From assembly GCF_001949145.1 (NCBI RefSeq), contig NW_019091355.1:5002627-5066626 (forward strand): a stretch of DNA of 64,000 nt. Direction: 5' to 3'. How positions within the stretch are numbered: position 1 is the stretch's first letter; every line of letters starts with the position of its first letter. The notes below the pieces were generated by a model. That model had not been told where the DNA came from. It was given only the letters and a program-made list of their open reading frames with translations, and did not search any database. The position numbers and the translations under genes were made by a program. This stretch comes from Acanthaster planci. Lineage: Eukaryota > Echinodermata > Asteroidea > Valvatida > Acanthasteridae. Positions 53,263 through 62,121 of the stretch are shown piece after piece.

Positions 53263-54240
53263 CTATACGAGTTGAAAAGAAATATGGACAGAAATTTTTA
53301 CTAAATTGCAAGTTGAAAAGTTACGAGGAAAGAAATCACTGCCAAATAATTCGGAGAATAAAATAATGGTAAAGCAGTGCACTTCATCTTGGAAAATCCC
53401 CCCTCCCCCTTCAAAAAAAAAAAAATGAAAATTATTAAAGGAAATGTCCAATAAGATTTAATGTAAATTTATACAAAACAATTAAAACCACGGTAAAAGG
53501 GTCTCCAAGTGACAAATATGACCCACTCTGTGAAAATGAGTCTTAAGTCACCAGGGTTACTTTTTGAGTTTTCATTTGTATTGGAAAGGGCAAATTGAGT
53601 TTTTGTTTTGATGTATCACTCAGTTTGGCATCCTGATGAAAGTGGATACTCCATTGGTGAAAAATGCTGTGGGTTCCTATTGATTTACAATATGCAAAAT
53701 TATTCGAAAGGACTTTTTACTCCAAAGTGGCTCTGGCGACTTCAGACTCATTTTCACGGAGTGGGTGACAAATTGATGTCTAGCCCCCATTAATAAGCTA
53801 TGCTACTGTAAAGTACTTTGCCTACCTTTCACAAGAAATATATTATTCAGAACACACCCATGGTCATTTCAATTTCTAACTTCAAATGGCGCAACAAATA
53901 TAATACAACTTTGTACAATAACTTGGATGACCGGAGGTTTTTTTCAAGTTTAGATCATCCCAAGAGGAAGTTTGGATGGAAAGGCTTATTATTATCAATG
54001 AAAGCAGATTTCAGACCGGATGGGTGGGTTCCTAAGATGTCAACGTTGGCTGGACTTGTGCATGTATTTGCCCACCACAGATCAGGCTGTCCTTGGCCAA
54101 ACAAACACGTCTGACCAGTCAATATTTTGTTAGAAAATATATCAGATTATTTCCCCAAACTGGATGCCATATCAAGACAAGGACATCACCTCTTGTAAGT
54201 TTTGACAATCATGAGCAGCTTATCAGGATCATTTTTTCTC

Positions 54241-54366
54241 TACCAACAGAGGGCAGCATACTACACCTCTCGACACCCCAGTGAGTGAGACAAACTGTAT
54301 GGCACGTGAGCTTTGCCGACAGGTGAAAACCTAGGCTTTAGGTGTCTACTGCCCTCTGTTGTTGAA
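54241..54366. repeat. Short inverted-repeat element (ACAGAGGGCAG arms)
   Basis: TACCAACAGAGGGCAGCATA at 54241-54260 faces CTACTGCCCTCTGTTGTTGA at about 54347-54366. The arms are about 26 bp and the centre about 75 bp, which suggests a small MITE. The left arm creates a strong but probably false plus-strand acceptor, TTTTTTCTCTACCAACAG. Confidence 0.55.
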
Positions 54367-54710
54367 TTTGAAAGTCAGCAATTCGAGAGAAAAAATTTAC
54401 TGAAGACTTCTCCAGCAGAGTGCTCTTTATATCATCGAGTTTATGCCCAGCTCTTGCAAGTTTTTAAAATTTATTCATTTGCCTCTTGAAGGTTGAGGCC
54501 ATTGTTTCAGAACTGATTCGGTATTTTTTTTTTCTTTTCAAGGAAACTTTTGAGGGCAAAAGATCTGCATGACACCATCAAACACCACAAGTAAAAGATC
54601 CAAGACCAAGCATTAACAATTTTCCTTTTCACTTGGAGCTCTGTATAGCGTGAGCGACCAGTCAGAAGTTACTCCCCTTCCCTTTTCCCACGGGTGTGTC
54701 ATGCCAGCTC

Positions 54711-55040
54711 TCATTTGATCCACCCCTGGGTTTGTCGGTCCCCCAACACAAAGTAGATAAGTAACTCTGACCATGAAACCACAGTGCCGATTTGGTTCCT
54801 TCTCCAAAGAGAGCGATAAAATGTATCTGACATCCGAGCCAATTTCAAATTTTTTTTTAAAAGTTGCAAGTCAGCAAGTTGTGAGGTGTCAGCCCAATTT
54901 TGTCTGTCACTTGCAAGGCCTGTCCTCGGCCTGCTGTTCACAGTGAGCTTCCCAGTCCAAGACAAGGCCGCGACACGAGGAGATCCAACTGACGCTGGAA
55001 GCTGAGATTGTGATTCAGAACCACTTCCTGTCTTGCCAGA
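54711..55040 (-). CDS. Possible terminal exon after a strong acceptor
   Basis: A long pyrimidine tract (ACTTTTTTTCCCCCTCCTCC and on to TGCGTCTCCAG) ends at 55041. The 330 nt that follow are open to a TGA. The first 45 residues are Ser/Gly/Arg-rich and protein-like (SGKTGSGSESQSQLPASVGS). The later part (for example LKKNLKLARMSD) comes from an A-rich tract and looks less real. No AATAAA was found close after the stop, and no good donor lies inside the frame. The whole frame extends to 55301 and is 196 codons, a length that chance could give once in a window this size. Confidence 0.2.
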   Translation of the reverse strand, partial: SGKTGSGSESQSQLPASVGSPRVAALSWTGKLTVNSRPRTGLASDRQNWADTSQLADLQLLKKNLKLARMSDTFYRSLWRRNQIGTVVSWSELLIYFVLGDRQTQGWIK

Positions 55041-55797
55041 CTGGAGACGCAGAGGAGGAGGGGGAAAAAAAGTTGAGTCATGTGACTTAAGTAACCCCAC
55101 GCACCAGCGCACTAGTTTCTCCAGCCACATTTTTGCCTTGGGCACAAAAATATCCTTCAGCGAGCTCAGGTAGAGGAATAGACGACAACACTCAGAGAGG
55201 TGCAGATTCATTTTTGTAAAAACAAGTAGCCATGTGTAGCAACCAAATGAAAGACAAATTTTTGAAAAGTTTCCAGGTTCAGTGTTGGAGAATTCCAGCA
55301 TGCTGGAGTCCTTTGCCTTAGTTCAACTTGACAGCAAAATTTATAATATATTCACATTATTTTCAGTTAATGTCACTGCAAATTACTTATCTGAGCTTAA
55401 TACAATCATGGATACCCTAGTACATATTGTAAAGCTTGCCACAGTAAAATACTGTTACATGTACATTAGTAATATGAAGGTTTTCAATATTGCTGTCACT
55501 CGGCAGGTGTCCATCCAACATTCTTTTCAAAAATGAAATGGCAATAAAGTAATCACAGGTTGATACAAGCCATGGAACATCTTCCAGAAAATGACTGAGT
55601 GACCCAGCATCCACTGGCATGTTGAAAGTGACTCAATGTCACACAGAAAATACCCCAGTCAAAAGTGTTGGATCACATCTGAATGTGACCTATGTGACAG
55701 AAACCATACTCAAGTGTTTTTCATATATGCATTTCTCAGTAAAAAAAAATCCCTAAAGCAAAAAACCTAAACAAAGAAAAGCACAGCGTGTCAAAAG

Positions 55798-56220
55798 TAA
55801 TAATAATAATAATCATAACAATATGCAATTCTCATAAAGCACATAATACAATGAAGTCTCTATGCGCTGGAGAGAGTGAATGGGTGTGTTTTAAGTTGAA
55901 GTTTAAATTGTTCTAAAAAGGGGCAGATCTTAATGTGCTGTGGAAGAATTTTCCATAGTTCCAGTGCAGCAAATCGGAAGGCAGGTTGACCATATGATTT
56001 GGTAAGAATTGGGTGTGGAGTGAGAAGATCTTTATTGCTGGAGCAAAGCGTCCTTGGCAGATGATATTTTGCCAATTTACGCATGGAGATAAACTGGGGC
56101 TGTTTTAAGTATGCATTTGTAAATCAAGACCAAAATTTTACAAGTTATCCAGAATTTATCTGGTAGCCAATGAAGCTGTCATAAAACAGGAGAGATAGGT
56201 TAAAGTTTAAAGTCTAAGGT
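55798..56220 (-). mobile_element. 3' end of a non-LTR retrotransposon (CR1/L2-like LINE), decayed
   Basis: Read on the minus strand, 56161-56175 encodes LHWLP, followed in frame by KILVLIYKCILKTAPVYLH. The frame then slips by one base near 56084 and continues LAKYHLPRTLCSSNKDLL, then QPAFRFAALELWKILPQHIK and FKLQLKTHPF, to a stop at 55860. This order (LHWLP, YK..L...APxYL, R.LRSS, AF..AA..LWN.LP..I, F...LKTH.F) is the conserved C-terminal end of LINE reverse-transcriptase proteins. After the stop, a short 3' UTR ends in a (TTA)n tract at about 55798-55815, as is usual for this class. The copy is 5'-truncated and frameshifted, so it is inactive. Confidence 0.8.
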
Positions 56221-56549
56221 GTGCAAACAAAGGCACAGAATTAAAAAAGAAAATTCCAGACTCATTTCTGATGAATGACTTCAGTCGTTTGCTGCTTTTT
56301 ATATGATTCACCAGAGGACACATCATGAGACAACGAACTTTCTTTTCTTAAAATTTTTGTTATTTCGACAATTGAAAAGAAGAGAGAAGCTTGGAATCTA
56401 GGGAATAGACAATCACAAGAGAGTTGGAAGCAGAGGGAAGGCATTAATTAGCTGTAATTGTCCAGGAAATTCAATTTTTGCAATTCAATCCAGATGCATT
56501 TCCCTGGTGCTCACAATGCAGTCCATTTGTGGAAGGGTAAACAATGGAC

Positions 56550-56660
56550 GAGAAGTTTCCGTTCTCGTCACCACTTCGGCTGCTCTGATCCATTAGATCA
56601 GCACTTGCCTTCCACTTTTAGTGACCATGGTTTAAATCCCATTGTAGTACAATGCATGTG
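56550..56660 (+). mobile_element. Decayed tRNA-derived SINE head
   Basis: GGTTTAAATCC at 56629-56639 matches the RNA polymerase III B-box (GGTTCGANTCC) at 9 of 11 positions. It is preceded at tRNA-like spacing by TTAGATCAGCACTTGCCTTC, a string of the kind seen in the tRNA part of many invertebrate SINEs (ATCAGCGCTTGCCTTCCAC style). The A-box region is eroded, and no terminal repeat or poly-A tail could be fixed. The boundaries are approximate. Confidence 0.4.
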
Positions 56661-58047
56661 AATGTCAGTCCCTCGTTGTTTAAAAGGCAATTCCAAGGCA
56701 GCAAAAGTTTCTGGGGCTTTCCAACCGCAAGCCGGAATGGCATTTCCTTTCATGTTGTGCGTTATTCTTCTTGACTGGCCACAGATCTCTACAGAGACTA
56801 ATTTTGGGGGGTTCCAGGCTCACCAGCGTAAACAAATAAAGCACCAGTTATAATACCTACAGGCTCCCTTGTTTACCACAACATTCCCACAATTAAGACA
56901 GTATTTCCTCATTTAGCAACTTTCCAAGTTGATGAACTACAGGCAACTGATCACTGTGAATCAGTCAGATGCTTCATTACCAAGAAAGCATACTGTGCCA
57001 CCAACCATTTGCACAGTAATGGGGCTTTGATGGTTTTTCTGAGCAAGACATGGTGCCACGCCTCCACCACAGGGGTCTCTCCACAAGTATCAAATGATCA
57101 AGTGTCCAACTTCAGTTTATAAACTACTGCAATTTATCCCTTCCCCCATTTTCAAGTGAAAAGAGCTGCCCCCAAAAGTTACTACAGTGCCTCACTGCGC
57201 ACCCCTAGTCTGATCACATACATACATGTTCCTGTGGGGTGAGACTGACAGCCCTGTGGCAGATTCTACAAGGGATAAACCCGTCACTGGGAGGAACGTG
57301 ACATGTGTTACATCGAGTGGGACATGATGAAGGGCAAAGGGAAATTCGGAGAGCCACCCTCCCCCTTGATGGGTGGAGCAGGTGCCGTTGCTCTTCAGGC
57401 AAAAGGGACTAACAATGGGGTAATTGGCTAAACTGCACCAGATATGGTCCTACCCACTTTTACGGAGCTGGTTAAATTCAGGTGTTCAGGACCTGTAAAC
57501 ATTTTCTGATTTTTTTTTTTTTTTTCGTTTTTGGTTAATTCTTTTTCTTCTGTTGGGAGCTGATGTATTAAAAGTTGGAATCATGACTGCAAACCTTGTA
57601 AATGCACTTGTTGGTTGGACAGGAAATGAAGGAAGTTCTGTCACTGTCAAGTAGTTACACTATAATTAAGTAATTTTTTGTTTCATTTGATGAGACAAGA
57701 CTAGACCCTGATCATTCACTCAGGCTATGGACAGATCTGCTGAGGAAATCATAATTATTACTAAGGAAATCTGTACTGTAAGGCTTTACACTCCCTCCAA
57801 AAGCAAAGTGTTAGTCAGAAGCAATCAGGAAATACTGGGGGGTTTCCAAATCTAAGCTTTTCTCCGTCTAGGGCTGCATTCTTGACATCAAAACCACCTG
57901 TAGGCCCACAATGTCTGCACCAAAAATATTTCCATCTCTACGACATGCAGATTGATACTCCTCTACTAAAACACACTTGTAATTGATCCAAGACTTCCAC
58001 TGAAGGGATAAAGAATAAGGACAAAACCAGCTATAAAGACAAAGCCC

Positions 58048-58216
58048 GGGGGCCAATTTCACAGAGCTGCTTAAGAACAAAAAACTTTGCTTAAAAAACA
58101 AAACTTCCAAATCAATATACATCACTTGGCCTGTAGGCTGTAGCCTGATTTATCAAGCAAAATGCTTTCACACTTGAACAAATGTTGTGCTTAAGCAGCT
58201 CTATGAGACTGGCTCC
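58048..58216. mobile_element. MITE with AGAGCTGCTTAAG terminal inverted repeats
   Basis: The left end GGGCCAATTTCACAGAGCTG continues CTTAAGAACAAA. The right end is TGCTTAAGCAGCTCTATGAG continuing ACTGGCTCC, its imperfect reverse complement. The arms are about 30-40 bp and the whole about 169 bp, with no ORF. From general familiarity, GGCCAATTTCATAGAGCTGCTTAAG-type ends recur in marine invertebrate genomes. Confidence 0.65.
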
Positions 58217-59286
58217 AGATTTGATGCCCCCCCCACCATGATGCAACATTTTCATTCATGACCTTTCTTGGCTCCGTTGAACAGTTATGTTCACGGCTCA
58301 AGAAAGATTGTTGTAACTAGAAGCTGCACAAGCAATCCAAGAATGTCACGTAATGTGTATTCCGATCAACACATGCACCATTTGGATCAAAACCCCAGGG
58401 GTTCACGCACTTGGCACGCCCATTAAGCTATTTGAACGATTGTAAGGGCATAACCAATTGATGGTGGCCCTCAATTTCCACTTGAGTTAGTTTTCCTTAA
58501 GTCAACACAGAGTTGAAAGCAAACAAGGAGTCTAATTTTGGTGATACCCACACACACAGGATGGGGGACTGTCAACCGCCAACTGCGCAGGGTGCTGCAT
58601 CTGTTGCATTAGTAATGACAAACTGTTGCACGTAGCGTTGCGTGCAACAGCAGAGAGCCTGTCGACAGATGAAGGACCCAGTACCCAGAAACCAGCATTT
58701 CCTGAAAGTCTCTTGTTGACAATTGCCCACTTGTGGAAAACAACTGTTCTAATCCTGAGAAAATTACAGCATCCAGTGTTGACGTATGAACCCCTGTGTA
58801 CATTCAAAGAAATGTTGTCAACAGCCGAACTTCTTCACTGCTGAAATAAGCACATATCCTTTTAACAAGCAGACTCTTAACTCCACTTTCATCGCAGACG
58901 TTAAATCCCCAAAATTCCTGGCATATGACAGTTGGCAAAGTTAAAGAAGTGAATATCCCTTGAAGCTAAGAAAGTTGTCTTCAAATCAAAGCTTCGAGTA
59001 AGGGAAATTATTTAATAAAACAGTGTTTTTTTAATTTGCATACATTCTTAGATTACCCTAAGTGGATTAAAGATCTGACACACAACACTTGACATGGTTA
59101 TATTTATCGTTAAATCAAGGTTTCATGGATAAAAAAAACTGCCGAAGGAAAATTCCTAATGATGATTACAGTATTCCATTTGAAACTTTGACATTAAAAC
59201 AACGCTTACCACAGAAAATAAATCTGACCACGAGCCTATTCAATGGTCATCTCAACTTTTTTTGTTCAGAGTTCAAATAAACCTAC

Positions 59287-59364
59287 CTTGTTCTTAGACC
59301 CTCTGGAGAATTTGCTTGTTCTCTTTGGCCATTTGACAAACATTACAAACAAATTAAAGGCCAT
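59287..59364 (-). CDS. Candidate alternative first coding exon (26 codons)
   Basis: ATG in a good context (GTCATGGCC) opens 26 codons and ends at the donor AAG|GTAGGT in phase 0. The peptide starts MAFNLFVMFVKW and ends in a basic tail, TSKFSRGSKNK. A short hydrophobic patch followed by basic residues could anchor a protein to a membrane, but that is inference. Seven ATTGG pentamers (CCAAT boxes on this strand) lie 190-600 bp upstream, which supports a promoter here. Alternatively the frame is open further upstream, to an acceptor TTTAG at 59498, which would make an internal exon 59287-59498 (phase 1 in, phase 0 out, about 70 codons, including NWIQEEPS). The sequence cannot decide between the two. 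Confidence 0.4.
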
Positions 59365-59555
59365 GACTGCAACCAAATTCTTGATGCTTGGTTCTTCTTG
59401 AATCCAGTTCCTTGCACAGGAAATGCTCCGTCCTTGTTGACCAAACTTTGCAAAAGGATCGAGTGTAACTACAACACACCCAACCTCAGGCCACTGACCT
59501 AAATCAGTTTACCATCAATTGACGGTGACTTCCTAAGATGCAAATGAGTTGCCTG

Positions 59556-59968
59556 ATTGGCCAAGAAGCTGTAGTCAAGGGGAACGAGTGATTGGCGGAC
59601 GACTCAGTTGAGATTGCATCATCTTGCTGTGGCAGTGACTTTTGGATACAAGTATGCAAAACAGCACACGCGTGGGCAGTTCAAAGATTGAATCTGCAAG
59701 AAGCTGACAGATGAGGTATCCCTGGCACTTGATTGGTTAGCTTTACCCTCTCCTATAGTGAAAGGCTAGTGTAACCTTGAGATGTGAATATTCATGACTT
59801 GATTGTTCACAAGTGCAACAGACCGACCAGATTTGTCCGTTGCAGCTCAGCCTGCGTGAAATTGGAGTGACTACAGAAATTGGCTATAAAATGTAAGCAG
59901 TTAGACAGTCTCTGCTTCAACTTGCAGTAATTTGATTGGCAGATGAGTCACTTAAACTCCGTGATTGG
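59556..59968 (-). promoter_or_regulatory. Cluster of seven CCAAT (NF-Y type) boxes
   Basis: ATTGG on the plus strand, so CCAAT on the minus strand, occurs at 59556, 59591, 59732, 59861, 59879, 59935 and 59964. Most copies have the extended core GCCAATCA or close to it. About one CCAAT in this orientation per kilobase is expected by chance. The cluster sits just upstream of the candidate first exon ending at 59287, on the coding strand. NF-Y sites spaced like this mark many TATA-less metazoan promoters. A TATAAA-like string (CTATAAAATG, about 59884) is present in plus orientation, so a divergent plus-strand start is also possible. Confidence 0.4.
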
Positions 59969-60358
59969 CTAGGGCCTCCTGGGTTAGCATGCAGGTCCCT
60001 AGACTTCATCAGGAGCTGATTTGCATATTTATGAGTCACCACAATGTTATATTAACTCCAACTGATCTTAAGCACATATCCTGTTAGTTTTTTCAGTCAC
60101 ACTGACCCCAGAGGAACTTATCAGATGCTTTATTTGTTAACTTTAAGAGCTCAAAAACTTGACAAGGTCACTCAAATGGCCTTTATGGATGCCAAACCAA
60201 AATCGGGCAGCAAGACATTCTATCACTGTACACAGCCAACCGTTGTACATTGGGAGTCAGTTCCGCCACAGCAGCTCGCTGCTGGACACCGTCTGCAGCT
60301 CCTGTGTTTCACTTGAAAAATTAGAGTGTTGCAGGAAGTGATTAGGACATAAAGTAAC

Positions 60359-60388
60359 CCACTGTACCGTTATCCACTGTACCGGTAT
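60359..60388. repeat. Tandem duplication of a 15-mer
   Basis: CCACTGTACCGTTAT is followed immediately by CCACTGTACCGGTAT, one mismatch in 15. Confidence 0.75.
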
Positions 60389-61609
60389 ATCAAAGCAACT
60401 GTAAGTAGGCTATACATGCCCCAAAACAGCTCTGCTGTGGAGAAATTCACAGGAAGATTTGCTGATGTGCAAAGCAGCAGAAAAAAAATGTTTGTTTGAA
60501 TGATACCCTCTGCTGAGTCTTGAATAAGATGTAGGTCAGTATACATGTAAATGTAGGTCATTAGAAACAATTCTCCAAAAAAAGTCTTCTTTCTTTCACT
60601 TTTTCCCTGTCCTTTTTTTTCCCTTCTGTTGTTGCTTTCATTCCAGATTTTTGTCCGTGGACGTACACCACAGGACAGGAGACAGTCCCAGAGGATGGCT
60701 TGTCAATAGGGTGACAGTAACTTGCTGGAAGTTGAGGAAAATGACACAATTTGAAATTCCTGGAGAATATTGAAGCCACAGGAAATCGCACCTGATCATA
60801 AGTGGTGACAAATCCACAGCATTCGCCTGAAGGTGCGCCGAGGTGCCCTCTACGTGGGCCCATTTTAGGGGGGGCGGACAGACTGCTAATGACACTCCCT
60901 TCCCCGTCACATCACTGCCTCTGCCTGTCTTTGTAATTTGGGACTTTTCTCCTTTTTCGCAGAAAGGGGGGGTGTCAAAACTGATCCAAACTGTCCTGGA
61001 ACAATTAGCACCGTCCCTGCACACTTCCCACCCATCACTAAAGAGAATCCTGACATGCAACAACTAGATGCAGGCACAAGACATGCACAAACTCTGTCAT
61101 GTTATCCACAATCAACAAAGGGCACATGAGCTCTGAGCCTCCATGAACTGACAGTCCCAACTGTGAGGCATATCGTCATCTTCTGATAACCCGTTGACTC
61201 ACAAAGTACATGCTCCTTTTACTTCTTCGACTATGCATCAACAACATGTGGGGTTGTTTGGGGCAGTCCTTTGAATATACATGTAATTGAAGAAGTTTTT
61301 GATAATATGAGCCAAACAATCCACCTTTTTTAATCTCTAAACTTTTGGGGCGTCACTTGAACTCTGATTTATCATTGTTTTGAGTCAACTGAACACAATT
61401 TCTCATTTCTTTACAGTAAGAAATCTTTCTTCTGCGACTGTCTTTAAAGGCAATGTTGGGTGTGCAAAGGAAGAGGGGATTTATTCACCAGTCGTGATTA
61501 AAATGACTACTCCTAACATAGTGAAGTTTGGAATTTAATCTCAGTGTTGCACAGCTTCACCCGAAATCTGCAGTGGAAAGTTTTCGTCAGCAGAGGGAAA
61601 GAGGTCTCA

Positions 61610-61627
61610 GACAACAACAACAACAAA
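61610..61627. repeat. (CAA)n microsatellite
   Basis: Six CAA-type units lie just 3' of the 61660-61747 exon in minus-strand terms, inside the following intron. Confidence 0.75.
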
Positions 61628-61659
61628 ATTTCCAGCGTCAAAAGAATGGCAAACAATAC

Positions 61660-61747
61660 CTTAACGCATCGGTGGTAACTCTTAAACATCCCCATGGCTG
61701 CTTCCTGGTACTGCTTCTCAAGCATGTCATGCTGAAACTGGAGACGA
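61660..61747 (-). CDS. Internal coding exon, coiled-coil continuation (88 nt)
   Basis: On the minus strand an AATAG acceptor is followed by 88 nt and the donor AAG|GTATTG. Entered in phase 2 from 62087-62121, it reads through with no stop and leaves in phase 0. It contains LQFQHDMLEKQYQEAAMGMF and ends SYHRCVK. Across the two exons Leu, Ile, Phe, Met and Tyr recur every three or four residues, as in a parallel coiled coil, which suggests a dimerisation or scaffold segment. A second acceptor (TTTCAG, exon 61660-61731) has a better pyrimidine tract, but it would need phase 0 entry and breaks the frame from the upstream exon. The protein family is not recognised. Confidence 0.48.
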
Positions 61748-62086
61748 CTATTTGGGGGGAAAATGGGGAATTAAAAATGTTAGCAAACATATATTCCTTG
61801 AGTCTGTACTACCACTGAATTTCAGCATTGATAGTGATGGAGTCTCAATGCTGTTCTTTTTCTTGATCAAAATAGCTCAATATACATGTATTTCTGTAAC
61901 CTGTTATGTACCGGTAATATACCGGTAAAATGCCATTTCATATTTTTGTTCGGTTTCTGTTATTGAGGAATCTGTTGTGACTCATGTAAAGAAATTAAAA
62001 CTTTTCACATAAGTTGGGTCAGTGAAGTTCACTGGAAACAAAGTCTTATCAACTTATATTGTTAGAGCCTACCGGTAGATACGTAC

Positions 62087-62121
62087 CTGATAAGAGCTTT
62101 CTGTTTCTCAAACTCTCTTTG
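62087..62121 (-). CDS. Internal coding exon, coiled-coil start (35 nt)
   Basis: Read on the minus strand, a pyrimidine-rich stretch ending TTTTTCAG is followed by 35 nt and then the donor CAG|GTACGT. The only sensible frame reads QREFEKQKALI and leaves two bases over (phase 0 in, phase 2 out). The residues are charged and helix-forming. Joined to the next exon 340 bp downstream (61660-61747), the frame stays open and keeps a hydrophobic 3-4 spacing typical of a coiled coil. The other open frame gives a less protein-like peptide. I do not recognise the family. The exon is short, so the call rests on the splice signals and on the frame match with its neighbour. Confidence 0.45.

Larger units (their letters stand above)
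59969..61659. other. No supported gene
   Basis: A G-rich patch at 60840-60990 opens long frames on both strands (60638-61063 minus, 60843-61067 plus). Both cross runs of G or C and have no splice support. The tandem 15-mer is at 60359. Confidence 0.4.

Noticed and set aside
54229-54281. Plus-strand exon-like unit TTTTTTCTCTACCAACAG ... CCCA|GTGAGTG
   Set aside because: The acceptor is formed by the arm of the inverted repeat at 54241-54366, so it is more likely part of that element.
60638-61063. 141-codon minus-strand frame
   Set aside because: It crosses runs of G and C, and a plus frame is open over the same DNA. No splice sites fit.
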